Source: Oceanospirillales bacterium (GTDB lineage: Bacteria > Pseudomonadota > Gammaproteobacteria > Pseudomonadales > Balneatricaceae). Taken from it: DNA of 64,000 nt. Below, one piece after another: positions 35,137 through 44,467 of the stretch. Position 1 is the stretch's first letter. Every line of letters begins with the position of its first letter. The DNA lies in NCBI GenBank assembly GCA_018223185.1, contig JAAEYW010000002.1, forward strand, positions 1 through 64,000, in the 5' to 3' direction. The position numbers and the translations under genes are program-made. The notes beneath the pieces are model-generated. The model worked only from the letters and a program-made list of their open reading frames with translations. It searched no databases and had not been told where the DNA came from.

Positions 35137-35553
35137 TCAGCGCAGCACTTTCAGCCCGGAAAGCTTCGTTTTATTAATCGGATAACTTGCGCTACCCTGA
35201 CCAAGATGTTCATCGATATACAATACATCGCCATTTACACGCTTAAGTGTACCCTCAACCTTACGGCCAAAGTAAGTTTCGAGTTTTACCCAGCTGCCCA
35301 CATACTGGTCAATTTCTTCATGACTGACTGGCTCATAGCGTTTTTTCGGCACTTTTTGCGGGTTACTATCGCCAAGTACAGAGCGACGAATTGCCTCACG
35401 CGTAGCGTCCCGGCCTGAGGCGTTATTCTTAACCGCCGCGCCATCCCCGACTTTAGCTGCCTGAGCAGTAGCCGCGTCTTTATCATCACCCGCATATGCC
35501 GCGAAAATCACCAGCAGCATAACAGACCCCAGTCCGGTCGATAGTCTCTTCAA
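35137..35553 (-). CDS. Exported small protein with Sm-like C-terminal domain
   Basis: 138 aa. Signal peptide 1-21 (cleavage near AAYA), an Ala/Lys-rich disordered linker, and a C-terminal stretch (about 85-138: YVGSWVKLETYFGRKVEGTL, then VNGDVLYIDE) that has the strand pattern of a small Sm/SH3-like barrel. Not recognised as a named family. Lies between rplS and xerD on the same strand. Confidence 0.7.
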   Translation of the reverse strand: MKRLSTGLGSVMLLVIFAAYAGDDKDAATAQAAKVGDGAAVKNNASGRDATREAIRRSVLGDSNPQKVPKKRYEPVSHEEIDQYVGSWVKLETYFGRKVEGTLKRVNGDVLYIDEHLGQGSASYPINKTKLSGLKVLR

Positions 35554-35671
35554 TCCTTAAACCTAAGCAACAGTGTGTTTTAAAACCCCTGAAGTGGGAA
35601 ATAACTTCAGAACCATTAAATCGTGCTTATATAGTAATGCGAGTTCAACAATGTCGCTAATGCCAGACAAC

Positions 35672-35699
35672 AAAAAAGGCAGCCGAAGCTGCCTTTTTA
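35672..35699 (-). terminator. Rho-independent terminator of the rpsP-rimM-trmD-rplS operon
   Basis: Minus-strand AAAAAGGCAGC-TTCG-GCTGCCTTTTTTG: 6-bp GC stem closed by a TTCG tetraloop and followed by a T-run, just after the rplS stop. Confidence 0.9.
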
Positions 35700-35722
35700 T
35701 ACTCAAACTGGTAAGCGATTGA

Positions 35723-36082
35723 TTACTTAGCCAGCTTCTCTTTGATACGTGCAGACTTACCGCTACGCTCACGCAGGTAGTACAGCTTAGCCTGGCGTAC
35801 GTCACCGCGACGCTTAACTTCAATGCTGTCTACAGTAGATGCGAAAGTCTGGAAAGTACGCTCAACACCAACACCGTGAGAGATTTTACGAACAGTGAAC
35901 GCAGAGTTAACGCCACGGTTACGCTTACCAATCACAACGCCTTCAAACGCCTGCAGACGCTGACGGGTGCCTTCAACTACTTTTACCTGAACAACAACGG
36001 TATCACCCGGTGAAAATTCTGGTACTTGCTTATTCATCTGTTCAGCTTCGATCTGCTGAATGATAGAGTTTTTGCTGCTCAT
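35723..36082 (-). CDS. rplS: 50S ribosomal protein L19
   Basis: 119 aa, normal length. Signatures [36 protein letters not shown] and [18 protein letters not shown]. Sits at the 30S/50S interface. Last gene of the operon rpsP-rimM-trmD-rplS, 16 bp after trmD. Confidence 0.98.
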   Translation of the reverse strand: MSSKNSIIQQIEAEQMNKQVPEFSPGDTVVVQVKVVEGTRQRLQAFEGVVIGKRNRGVNSAFTVRKISHGVGVERTFQTFASTVDSIEVKRRGDVRQAKLYYLRERSGKSARIKEKLAK

Positions 36083-36098
36083 AGCACGCTCCTAAATA

Positions 36099-36848
36099 CT
36101 AACCCTGAGACGCTTCTGTCTCACGGATAAATTCGGTTAACAATGTCTGCTGCTCTTTGGTCAGCTCAAGGTCTTCCAACAGTTCAGGACGCCGTTTCCA
36201 GGTTCGCCCAAGCTGCTGTTTCAGACGCCAGCGTCTGATTGCCTCGTGGTTACCGCTAAGCAACACATCAGGTACGGACATATCGTCGAGTTTTTCCGGT
36301 CGGGTATAATGAGGACAGTCAAGCAGTCCATCACTAAAGGAATCTTCTGCCGCTGAGTCCTGGTGGCCAAGCACACCGGGAACCAGTCGGGACACTGCAT
36401 CGATCAGCACCATTGCTGGCAACTCGCCGCCACTGAGAACAAAATCTCCCAATGACCACTCTTCATCGATTTCGCTCTCCACAAGACGCTCATCAATACC
36501 TTCATAGCGTCCAGCGACCAGAATTAACCGCTCTGCAGCGGCCAGCTCCTTCACCCCGGCATGGTCTAGTCGGCGCCCCTGCGGTGACAGGTAGATTACT
36601 CTGACCTGTTCACCGGCAGACTTTTTCGCTGCATGGATCGCGTCCCGCAGCGGCTGCACCTTCATCAACATTCCAGGACCTCCGCCATAAGGGCGGTCAT
36701 CCACGGTTCGGTGCTTATCCCTGGTGAACTCGCGAGGGTTCCAGCACTGCACATCCAGCAAGCCGTTGCGCACTGCTTTTCCGGTGACGCCGTGACGGGT
36801 TATCGCCTCAAACATCTCAGGAAAAAGGGTTACAACACCGATCCACAC
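36099..36848 (-). CDS. trmD: tRNA (guanine37-N1)-methyltransferase
   Basis: 249 aa SPOUT methyltransferase that makes m1G37 in tRNAs reading CNN and some other codons, preventing +1 frameshifts. N-terminal [12 protein letters not shown]; knotted SAM site residues in [42 protein letters not shown]. Starts 3 bp after rimM. Confidence 0.98.
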   Translation of the reverse strand: MWIGVVTLFPEMFEAITRHGVTGKAVRNGLLDVQCWNPREFTRDKHRTVDDRPYGGGPGMLMKVQPLRDAIHAAKKSAGEQVRVIYLSPQGRRLDHAGVKELAAAERLILVAGRYEGIDERLVESEIDEEWSLGDFVLSGGELPAMVLIDAVSRLVPGVLGHQDSAAEDSFSDGLLDCPHYTRPEKLDDMSVPDVLLSGNHEAIRRWRLKQQLGRTWKRRPELLEDLELTKEQQTLLTEFIRETEASQG

Positions 36849-36851
36849 CGG

Positions 36852-37385
36852 CTAAAACTCCGGATCCCAATCGACCCGAATCGTACCTTCTTCAAGGTTT
36901 ATCTCTTTAACCACCTGATCCGGCAGGTAGGGAATCAATCGCTCACGGCGATCAATACTCTCTGCATTACCTTTAACCACCAGAACATCATTAGAACCGG
37001 TAGCGATCAGATGACTCACCTTGCCCAGCTTCTCGCCGGACTCAGTTAATACTTCAAGCTTTTCCAGCTGGCTCCAATAGAAATCACCCGCTTCCAGTTC
37101 CGGAAGCTGATTTTTCTCAATCGCAATATCCACGCCACAATACTGTCGCGCAAGATCACGATCATCGACTCCAGCCAGCTTTGCGACCAGCCCTTTACCG
37201 TGTCGTTTGCCGTCCGCAATTTTGAACGGTTTCCACTGACCATTAATGTTCAGCAGCCACGGTGAATATTCGAGGATGCTCTCCATCGGTTCGGTATGGG
37301 AATAAACTTTAACCCAGCCCTTAACACCATAAAGTGTGGTGATTCGCCCGATGGTTGTTAGATCTTCAGACGTATAGCCACTCAT
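36852..37385 (-). CDS. rimM: Ribosome maturation factor RimM
   Basis: 177 aa from ATG 37385 (a GTG lies one codon upstream). Two domains: the N-terminal IGRITTLYGVKGWVKV beta-barrel and a C-terminal PRC barrel ending LIPYLPDQVVKEINLEEGTI and VDWDPEF. Helps 30S head assembly by binding S19. Standard operon neighbour of rpsP and trmD. Confidence 0.96.
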   Translation of the reverse strand: MSGYTSEDLTTIGRITTLYGVKGWVKVYSHTEPMESILEYSPWLLNINGQWKPFKIADGKRHGKGLVAKLAGVDDRDLARQYCGVDIAIEKNQLPELEAGDFYWSQLEKLEVLTESGEKLGKVSHLIATGSNDVLVVKGNAESIDRRERLIPYLPDQVVKEINLEEGTIRVDWDPEF

Positions 37386-37416
37386 CACTCAAACCCGACT
37401 GATTGCTTAAATATGT

Positions 37417-37656
37417 TTACTTAGCTTCTTTAACCAGCTTAGCAACACGGTCAGACATTTGCGCGCCTTTAGCTACCCAGTACTCAATACGTTCCTGGTT
37501 AATACGCAGTTGCTCTTCCTGACCTTTAGCCAGTGGATTGAAGAAGCCAACACGCTCAATAAAACGACCATCACGCGGATTACGAGAATCAGCCACAGTC
37601 AGGTGATAAAATGGACGCTTTTTGGCGCCGCTACGAGCTAGACGAATAGTTACCAT
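37417..37656 (-). CDS. rpsP: 30S ribosomal protein S16
   Basis: 79 aa. [39 protein letters not shown] is the whole-family signature. First gene of the rpsP-rimM-trmD-rplS operon; AAGGGAC-type SD before ATG. Promoter expected in the 37657-37760 gap after the ffh terminator. Confidence 0.98.
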   Translation of the reverse strand: MVTIRLARSGAKKRPFYHLTVADSRNPRDGRFIERVGFFNPLAKGQEEQLRINQERIEYWVAKGAQMSDRVAKLVKEAK

Positions 37657-37760
37657 GCGTTAGGTCCCTTTATTAAGTGAGTTTTAAAATCGCTCACAGT
37701 TTACAGATAACAGCCCCATTCCGGACTCTTTAAGAATACCGACGCAGACTGCACCCATTT

Positions 37761-37799
37761 AAAAAACAGGGCGGCATATTACGTGAATTTGCCGCCCCT
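37761..37799 (-). terminator. Rho-independent terminator of ffh
   Basis: Minus-strand stem GGGCGGCA / TGCCGCCC with a 13-nt loop, followed by TGTTTTTT; starts about 40 bp past the ffh stop. Confidence 0.85.
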
Positions 37800-37839
37800 G
37801 TGAAGCTTTTTGATTACTAAATAGTCACACGACAGAAAG

Positions 37840-39231
37840 TTACATCCGCGGGAAGCCGCCAGGACCACCCATACCACCAGGCATCATCCCCTTCATACCA
37901 CGCATCATTTTGGCCATGCCTGCTTTAGAAGAAAACTTCTTCATCATTTTAGCCATTTGCTTATGCTGTTTCAGCAGACGGTTAACATCCTGGATCTGGG
38001 TACCGGAGCCCATAGCGATACGTTTTTTACGGGAACCGCTGATCACATCCGGGCGTTTACGCTCAATAGGCGTCATCGAGTTAATAATCGACTCAAACTG
38101 CTTAAAACCCTTTTCTGCATTAGACAGATTTGCCCCTTGCATCGCCGGAGCCATCTGACCCATGCCGGGCAGTTTGTCCATCAGAGATGCCATACCACCC
38201 ATATTGTTCATCTGTTGCAGCTGATCACGGAAATCTTCCAGATCAAAGCCTTTACCCTTCTGAACTTTTTTTGCCAGCCGTTCAGCTTTCTCTTTGTCGA
38301 CCTTCTGTTCTACTTCCTCAATCAGAGAGAGAACATCGCCCATCCCCAGAATCCGGGAAGCAATACGATCCGGATGGAACGGCTCAAGGGCATCAACCTT
38401 CTCACCCACACCAAGGAATTTGATCGGCTTACCGGTAATATGGCGGACCGACAAGGCAGCACCACCACGGGCATCACCATCCGTTTTAGTCAGTACGACA
38501 CCGGTCAGCGGCAGCACATCATTGAATGCTTTAGCCGTATTGGCAGCATCCTGACCTGTCATAGCATCGACAACAAACAGCGTTTCAACCGGCTTAATCG
38601 CCGCATGCAGCTCTTTGATCTCGGCCATCATATCGCTGTCGACATGCAGACGACCGGCGGTATCAACAATCAATACATCAAAATGCTTAATTCTGGCGTG
38701 ATGAATCGCGGCATTAACGATATCGATCGGTTTCTGATCGATAGATGAAGGAAAGAAATCCACCGACACTTCAGCCGCCAGAGTTTCCAGCTGTTTGATC
38801 GCTGCAGGACGATAAACGTCGGCAGAAACCACCAGCACTTTTTTCTTCTCACGCTCACGCAGAAAACGGGACAGTTTGGCTACCGATGTGGTTTTACCAG
38901 CACCCTGCAGGCCTGCCATCATCACCACAGCCGGTGGCTGAGCCGCCAGGTTAAGGCCCTCGTTGGCCTCACCCATCACTTTTTCAAGCTCTTGCTGGAC
39001 GATCTTAACGAATACCTGTCCCGGACTCAGGCTCTTACTGACTTCGGTGCCTACAGCCCGCTCTTTAACGTTGTTAATAAACGCTTTAACAACGGGCAAC
39101 GCCACATCTGCTTCCAGCAGCGCCATGCGCACTTCACGCAGAGTGCCTTGAATATTGTCTTCGGTCAGCTTTGCCTGACCCGTGACCGCTTTAAGCGTTT
39201 TAGCCAGACGATCCGTCAGATTCTCAAACAT
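37840..39231 (-). CDS. ffh: Signal recognition particle GTPase Ffh
   Basis: 463 aa. N domain, then G domain with GLQGAGKTTSVAKL (P-loop), DTAGRLHVD, TKTDGDARGG, and a methionine-rich M domain with the RNA-binding SGSRKKRIAMGSGT followed by a Gly/Met tail (MRGMKGMMPGGMGG). Binds 4.5S RNA and signal sequences and docks with FtsY at the inner membrane. Divergent from the ccsA-like gene. Confidence 0.98.
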   Translation of the reverse strand: MFENLTDRLAKTLKAVTGQAKLTEDNIQGTLREVRMALLEADVALPVVKAFINNVKERAVGTEVSKSLSPGQVFVKIVQQELEKVMGEANEGLNLAAQPPAVVMMAGLQGAGKTTSVAKLSRFLREREKKKVLVVSADVYRPAAIKQLETLAAEVSVDFFPSSIDQKPIDIVNAAIHHARIKHFDVLIVDTAGRLHVDSDMMAEIKELHAAIKPVETLFVVDAMTGQDAANTAKAFNDVLPLTGVVLTKTDGDARGGAALSVRHITGKPIKFLGVGEKVDALEPFHPDRIASRILGMGDVLSLIEEVEQKVDKEKAERLAKKVQKGKGFDLEDFRDQLQQMNNMGGMASLMDKLPGMGQMAPAMQGANLSNAEKGFKQFESIINSMTPIERKRPDVISGSRKKRIAMGSGTQIQDVNRLLKQHKQMAKMMKKFSSKAGMAKMMRGMKGMMPGGMGGPGGFPRM

Positions 39232-39490
39232 AGTTACGCCTTGAGGTGTTAAATCCGCTACTGTTTATGTCAGAGCCCGCCTTACAACAGCTCTGTTACA
39301 GCAAAATAAAGTCCTGCATTATACAGCAGCAGAGCGCTTTAGGAACCTGATAATCATGGCGCCCTGACTATTCGACAACAGGAGCTTCCCCAATCAGACC
39401 CAATTGGACAGGCATCAATATTTCATCACACAGATATTTATGACACACTTAGCGCCTGCACACTCTATGGAACTGATGAGTTAACCGCTA

Positions 39491-40276
39491 ATGCACATTC
39501 TGCCCGCTATTTTCGCCATTACATGTTATCTGATCGCGACTGCTTTGCAGTGGCAGGTCGTTCGCGGGCGCAGCATCAACAACACAATAATCCGTGTCAT
39601 TGGCTTACTTGCGGTTATCAGTCATGGCTTCTCAGCCTATCTGGATCTTCATCGTCCAACCGGCATTCATCTGGAGTTTTTCAGTGCCGGCTCTCTGATC
39701 GGCTGGCTGGTTGCCGCGCTGGTTCTGCTAAGTTCGTTGCGGCAAAAAATCGACAATCTCTACATCGGCACCTTTCCACTGGCCGCATTCGCCCTGTTTT
39801 TCACACTCTTCGGGCTTGATTCCCAAGAGGGGAAACATTATGACACCGGTCTGGTCATCCATATCCTGATCTCTATTCTGGCCTACAGCATATTTACCCT
39901 GGCTGCCTTTCAGGCGGTGCTGCTGGCAAAACAGGAATATCAGCTGAAGCATCACATTACCAAAGGCTTGCTGCGCTCCCTCCCGCCGCTGCAGACAATG
40001 GAAGCCCTGCTGTTTGAGATGATCTGGACGGGCCTGATTCTGCTAACGCTGTCACTGATCAGTGGCGCGATTGTCTTTGATGATCTGTTTGCCCAGCACC
40101 TGGTGCATAAAACAGTTCTTTCTATTCTTGCCTGGCTGCTCTATGCAACCCTGCTGATTGGTCGTCACCTGCTTGGCTGGCGCAGCCACAGGGCGATCCG
40201 CTGGACTGTCGGTGGCTTTATTGTGCTGATGCTCTCTTTCTTCGGTAGTAAGTTTGTGGTCGAGCTATTGTTATAA
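39491..40276 (+). CDS. CcsA-like cytochrome c assembly family inner-membrane protein (YpjD type)
   Basis: 261 aa, eight predicted transmembrane helices from the N-terminus (ILPAIFAITCYLIATALQW) to the C-terminus. Belongs to the CcsA/CcmC-like haem-handling family: conserved His in HGFSAY and in the LLGWRSH region, although the full WWD motif is not obvious. E. coli YpjD, between ffh and corB homologues, has the same neighbourhood. Precise function unknown. The 260-bp gap to ffh holds the divergent promoters but nothing I can name. Confidence 0.85.
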   Translation: MHILPAIFAITCYLIATALQWQVVRGRSINNTIIRVIGLLAVISHGFSAYLDLHRPTGIHLEFFSAGSLIGWLVAALVLLSSLRQKIDNLYIGTFPLAAFALFFTLFGLDSQEGKHYDTGLVIHILISILAYSIFTLAAFQAVLLAKQEYQLKHHITKGLLRSLPPLQTMEALLFEMIWTGLILLTLSLISGAIVFDDLFAQHLVHKTVLSILAWLLYATLLIGRHLLGWRSHRAIRWTVGGFIVLMLSFFGSKFVVELLL

Positions 40277-40323
40277 TTGGCCTGCCATAATGGCAAAACC
40301 ATCTCACTGAAACCTTAGTATGC

Positions 40324-41667
40324 TTGACACTATCGGGGGTTAAACCCGACAATGACCCTCCAACTAGCAACCATAGGTTTACCGTCTTGGAAGGCGCATC
40401 GATCGAGTCCCTGTTGGGACTGCTTTTATTTCTGATTCTCTGTTCAGCCTTTTTCTCAAGTTCAGAGACCGGCATGATGTCACTTAACCGTTACCGGTTA
40501 AGACACCTGGTGAAAAATCGTCACCGGGGCGCGGTTAAGGCTAATAAGCTGCTGAAGCGCCCTGACCGACTGATCGGCGTGATTCTGATCGGCAACAATT
40601 TCGTCAATATCCTTGCTTCGTCTATCGCCACCATTATTGCAGTTCAGCTCTGGGGAGAGGGTGGAATATTCATCGCCACCGCGGCCCTGACCATGATCAT
40701 TCTGATCTTCGCTGAGGTTACGCCCAAGACAGTTGCAGCGCTCTATCCTGAAAAAATTGCCTTCCCGGCCGCCTATGTACTTCAGCCATTACTGAAGCTG
40801 CTTTATCCACTGGTATGGATTGTCAACCTGATCACCAACAGCTTACTGAAAATGATCGGCGTAAAAGTGACCGCAGGAGAGCATCACCATCTCAGTACTG
40901 AGGAGCTGCGAACACTGGTAAATGAATCAGGAGCTGTACTACAGCAGCGCAACCAGTCGATGCTACTGGGGGTGCTGGAGCTGGATGAGGTCACCGTCAA
41001 TGATATTATGATCCCCCGTAATGAGGTGATTGGTATCGATATGGACAATGATCTGGAAGTGATTATTGATCAGTTAAGTAATACCGCCCACACACGATTG
41101 CCGGTCTACCGTGGTGAACTGAATAAAGTTGTTGGTATTCTGCATATGCGTAACCTTGCACAGGTTTTCAGACAGGAGTCCGTTACCAAAGCTGCGATTC
41201 TACAGGTTATTCATGAACCTTACTTTGTCCCGGAAAGCACACCTCTGCATACTCAGCTATTGAACTTTCAGCAAGAGAGCCGCCGCATAGCGCTGGTTGT
41301 GGATGAGTATGGTGATATACAGGGAGTTGTGACCCTGGAGGATATTCTCGAAGAGATTGTGGGCGAGATGTCACTGAACGGCAAAGAGGAAAACCAGGAC
41401 GTTTATCCACAGACCGATGGCAGCTACTTTATTGATGGCACCGCCAATATCCGGGATGTGAATAAATCGCTCAACTGGAACCTGCCTACCGATGGGCCAA
41501 AAACCATTAACGGACTGGTGATGGAAATTCTGGAAGCGATTCCGGATGCCAATATCTGCATGATCATCGGCAATTATCGAATTGAAACCCTGCAGGTCTG
41601 CGACAACCAGATTAAAACCATCCGGGCGATTGAACAATACCGGGATTTTGAAGAGGAGGAAGAGTAA
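40324..41667 (+). CDS. CNNM/CorC-family transporter-like protein (YfjD/CorB type)
   Basis: Frame opens at TTG 40324; the family-like start is nearer residue 22 (LEGASIESLLG), so the exact start is unsure. DUF21 membrane domain with four hydrophobic segments (SSSETGMMSLNRYRLRHLV; EVTPKTVAALYPEKIAFP), then a CBS pair (about 215-335: DIMIPRNEVIGID; RIALVVDEYGDIQGVVTLED) and a CorC_HlyC domain at the C-terminus. Relatives transport or regulate Mg2+/Co2+. It follows the ccsA-like gene, as in enterics and Pseudomonas. Confidence 0.92.
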   Translation: MTLSGVKPDNDPPTSNHRFTVLEGASIESLLGLLLFLILCSAFFSSSETGMMSLNRYRLRHLVKNRHRGAVKANKLLKRPDRLIGVILIGNNFVNILASSIATIIAVQLWGEGGIFIATAALTMIILIFAEVTPKTVAALYPEKIAFPAAYVLQPLLKLLYPLVWIVNLITNSLLKMIGVKVTAGEHHHLSTEELRTLVNESGAVLQQRNQSMLLGVLELDEVTVNDIMIPRNEVIGIDMDNDLEVIIDQLSNTAHTRLPVYRGELNKVVGILHMRNLAQVFRQESVTKAAILQVIHEPYFVPESTPLHTQLLNFQQESRRIALVVDEYGDIQGVVTLEDILEEIVGEMSLNGKEENQDVYPQTDGSYFIDGTANIRDVNKSLNWNLPTDGPKTINGLVMEILEAIPDANICMIIGNYRIETLQVCDNQIKTIRAIEQYRDFEEEEE

Positions 41668-41976
41668 TCACTCCTCCTTCTTCAGCTTTTCTTTAACGCT
41701 GTTTATTTTGTCATCCATGGTCTGATCACGATCAGTGCGGGTGCCGATACGCATACTACTGCTGATGCGCACGGCACCCAACTCATGTACAACCTCATGA
41801 CAGCGCTTCACCGCAGTAAACACCTCGTCCCACTCACCCTCAATATTAGTGCCATAGGCATGCATCTGGTGCGATAACCCTGCATCCTGCAGCACTTTCT
41901 GACACGCGGTGACATAGGCAGATACAGAGGTACCCACGCCCACCGGCACCACACAAAGATCGATCATCACTTTCAT
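41668..41976 (-). CDS. MTH1187/YkoF-type thiamine-binding protein
   Basis: 102 aa ferredoxin-like fold of the DUF77/MTH1187 family: VPVGVGTSVSAYVTACQKVL, HAYGTNIEGEWDEVF and a central KRCHEVVHELGAVRISSSMRIGTR region, which is the family core. Members bind thiamine or related pyrimidines. Convergent with, and immediately adjacent to, the CorC-like gene; 13 bp from the next gene. Confidence 0.88.
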   Translation of the reverse strand: MKVMIDLCVVPVGVGTSVSAYVTACQKVLQDAGLSHQMHAYGTNIEGEWDEVFTAVKRCHEVVHELGAVRISSSMRIGTRTDRDQTMDDKINSVKEKLKKEE

Positions 41977-41989
41977 ACTAACCTCCGGC

Positions 41990-42187
41990 TCAGGCCTGAT
42001 TGTCCTGCTCTTCCCGCTCTCTGATCAGCGCCCATACCGCTCTTTTCTGTTCGTCCGTCAGCACACCCCATTCAGCAATCTCCATACCCGTCCGGCGACA
42101 GGCGATGCACAGGTCTTTCTCATCCAGCGCACACACACCAATACAGGGTGAGCGGATCGGGCGAGGTGGTGCAAATTCATTAGTCAT
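41990..42187 (-). CDS. DUF1289 small cysteine protein
   Basis: 65 aa. SPCIGVCALDEKDLCIACRR with four Cys, then EIAEWGVLTDEQKRAV: the DUF1289 signature. Probably a small metal or iron-sulphur binding protein; role unknown. Sits between the thiamine-binding and Nudix genes. Confidence 0.9.
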   Translation of the reverse strand: MTNEFAPPRPIRSPCIGVCALDEKDLCIACRRTGMEIAEWGVLTDEQKRAVWALIREREEQDNQA

Positions 42188-42235
42188 ATTTCAATTCTGT
42201 CAAGTTAAGGAAAACACGGTCAGGCGGATGATAGC

Positions 42236-42829
42236 TTAACCGATACTGTGCTCAGGCCTGATTTTCATCGGAATCCGGGCATCAAAACCAACATTCAGCA
42301 GTTCCACCAGCATATAAGCGGTCAGTCCCCAGATAATATCCCCGTCAAACTCATAGGCCGGCACATAATGAGTCATCCCCCGGAATCTGATTTTATCGGT
42401 ATGATGCCGATGGTCCTCGAGAAAAAAACTCAGCGGCACCCGGTGGATCCGGTCCAGTTCATCCAGGTTGGGTATCAGTTCAGTATCACCGGGTATAATG
42501 CCCACATAGGGCCTCACCTGCAGTTTATGTTTTGACAATACATCGCCCAGGGAGCCGATAATCTCAACCTTTTCGGGATTAAGCCCCACCTCTTCTTCCG
42601 CTTCACGTAACGCGGTAAAAAGAAGATCAGGGTCGGTAGCGTCACGCTTTCCTCCCGGAAACGCGATCTCACCACTGTGAGTGCTCAGATGCCCACAGCG
42701 GCGGGTCAGAATCACTTCCGGACCTGCAGGGTTATCGGTCAGTGCAATCAGCACACTGGCTTGCGGGCCGCCATTTTCAAGCGTCCTCGGTGCATAACCG
42801 CCTAGTCGTTGTTTCAACTGATTTATCAT
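42236..42829 (-). CDS. Nudix hydrolase, CoA pyrophosphatase type
   Basis: 197 aa. Nudix box in the CoA-specific form GGKRDATDPDLLFTALREAE, EEVGL, preceded by ILTRRCGHLSTHSGEIAFPG (the UPF0035 signature) and followed by PYVGIIPG and VPLSFFLEDH. Splits CoA and its derivatives into 3',5'-ADP and acyl-phosphopantetheine. Comparable to E. coli NudL (YeaB). Confidence 0.92.
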   Translation of the reverse strand: MINQLKQRLGGYAPRTLENGGPQASVLIALTDNPAGPEVILTRRCGHLSTHSGEIAFPGGKRDATDPDLLFTALREAEEEVGLNPEKVEIIGSLGDVLSKHKLQVRPYVGIIPGDTELIPNLDELDRIHRVPLSFFLEDHRHHTDKIRFRGMTHYVPAYEFDGDIIWGLTAYMLVELLNVGFDARIPMKIRPEHSIG

Positions 42830-43240
42830 GGGTGTTAATACGAACTACTTATAGCTAAAAGTGGATAGTCTCTGAACATCATACCGCTGGTTTCGACGAA
42901 AGTTTAGTTCTGATACGTCCATAAGCCGCGATTCATATCTCTCAACAGGGCAGAGTCAGCGTGACAGCCGCAACATGTCAGACGGGCACTGCTGGATTGA
43001 TGACTTACTTTCAGCACAGATTCAGAACACTTTTATGGATAAACATCGCCGTACTCACCGGTATCAGCGCGCAGACAGGGGTTATACAGCAGGACAACAC
43101 AGCGGTAGTCTGAATGATCAGCACCCGTTTAATAAAAACGATGTAATGCAGGAAAAACGATATCACACAGTGTGGCGCTGAGGGACTGTCATTAATTCTG
43201 AGATAGTGACCTATTTGCAGTCAACCGATCAACACCTAAA
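42830..43240. other. Intergenic region
   Basis: About 410 bp between the Nudix gene and the terminator of the catabolic operon. The plus-strand frame at 42975-43181 (68 codons) shows no SD or family similarity. I see no RNA gene or clear regulatory motif beyond the presumed Nudix promoter. Confidence 0.4.
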
Positions 43241-43244
43241 AAAA

Positions 43245-43271
43245 CACCACCTGCTAAAACGGCAGGTGGTG
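43245..43271 (-). terminator. Rho-independent terminator of the sigma-54 operon
   Basis: Perfect 10-bp stem CACCACCTGC / GCAGGTGGTG with a 7-nt loop, followed on the minus strand by a run of T (TTTTTTT). It lies about 70 bp past the alcohol dehydrogenase stop. Confidence 0.92.
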
Positions 43272-43341
43272 GGCATGAAAACAATAGATGTTTTCCAATT
43301 GCCTACGAAAGTATGGGCTAGTTCACTTTCGCTAAGACATC

Positions 43342-44439
43342 CTACATCCTGACGACAGGCTTAATGGTGACACCGGACTCCGAGTCCGCTATCGCCTCGT
43401 TTATCTGCTCAAATGGATAGAATCTGATCATCTTGTCGAATGGAAATTTACCCTGCTGATAGAGATCGATCAGCTGCGGGATAAAACTATCCGGATTCGA
43501 CTCGCCTTCAACGATACCGAGCAGACGACGACCGCCACTCATGAAGTGCACCTCATCAAGAATGATCTCACTACCGGGAGCCGACGCGCCTAACACACCA
43601 CAGGCGCCCCGCGGGGCCAGGCTCAATACCGCACCGTTAATCACCGGGGTCAGTCCGGTGGTATCCAGAGCATAGTCGACACCGTAACCGGTGATCTCCA
43701 TGATCGCCGCAGTGACATCACCCTTCGCGCGATTCAGACTGTGTGTCGCCCCCACCTGTTCGGCAAAAGCCAGTCGTTCAGCATTCATGTCAACGGCAAT
43801 AATAGTCGTCGCACCCATTGCATGAGCCGCCATCACCGCTGACAGCCCCACCGAACCGGTACCAAATATCGCAATCGACTTGCCCACCTTCACCTGCAAC
43901 GCATTGATAACCGCGCCAGCACCGGTCTGAACACCACAGGCCAGCGGCCCGAGCAGCTCCAGCGACACAGCATCGGTCACTTTGACGATGTTGCGCTCAT
44001 GGCATAACGCATGGGTGGCAAAAGAGGACTGGCCGAAGAAATTACTCTGTATCACCTCCCCCTCTTTTGACAGTGCCGTCGTACCATCCTCGCGGGTAGC
44101 AAAGAAATTGCGCGGGAAAAACTCATGGCAGTAACTGGGGGCATGATCGTCACAGCTGGGACAACCACCACAGGAGTTATAGGTCATCACCACATGATCA
44201 CCCGGTGCGACTTTTGTCACATTAGCCCCCACCTTTTCAACCACACCGGAACCCTCATGCCCCAGCACCACCGGCATCGGTGTCGGCAGCATCCCATCGC
44301 GCACCACAATATCAGTATGACAAACACCGGTGGCAACCACGCGCACCAGAATCTCATCCGCCCGCGGGTCTTCCAGTTCCAGACTTTCCAGAGTCAGTGG
44401 CCCGTGTACAGTTCGGGCCACAGCTGCTTGAATTTTCAT
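43342..44439 (-). CDS. Zinc-dependent alcohol dehydrogenase (aryl/benzyl-alcohol type)
   Basis: 365 aa medium-chain dehydrogenase. Catalytic zinc ligands Cys40 (GVCHTD), His61-Glu62 (GHEGSG); structural zinc Cys90, 93, 96 and 104 (CGGCPSCDDHAPSYC). NAD-binding GTGSVGLSAVMAA. The sequence resembles XylB-type aryl-alcohol dehydrogenases. Expected reaction: primary (aromatic) alcohol to aldehyde with NAD. Last gene of the operon; paired in function with the aldehyde dehydrogenase at its head, giving alcohol -> aldehyde -> acid. Substrate inferred only. Confidence 0.9.
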   Translation of the reverse strand: MKIQAAVARTVHGPLTLESLELEDPRADEILVRVVATGVCHTDIVVRDGMLPTPMPVVLGHEGSGVVEKVGANVTKVAPGDHVVMTYNSCGGCPSCDDHAPSYCHEFFPRNFFATREDGTTALSKEGEVIQSNFFGQSSFATHALCHERNIVKVTDAVSLELLGPLACGVQTGAGAVINALQVKVGKSIAIFGTGSVGLSAVMAAHAMGATTIIAVDMNAERLAFAEQVGATHSLNRAKGDVTAAIMEITGYGVDYALDTTGLTPVINGAVLSLAPRGACGVLGASAPGSEIILDEVHFMSGGRRLLGIVEGESNPDSFIPQLIDLYQQGKFPFDKMIRFYPFEQINEAIADSESGVTIKPVVRM

Positions 44440-44467
44440 AGATTTCTCCTGTTATTCTTATCCTGAT

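Noticed and set aside
42975-43181. 68-codon plus-strand frame in the Nudix/terminator gap
   Set aside because: Composition (many His, Arg, Gln) and lack of SD look like non-coding sequence.
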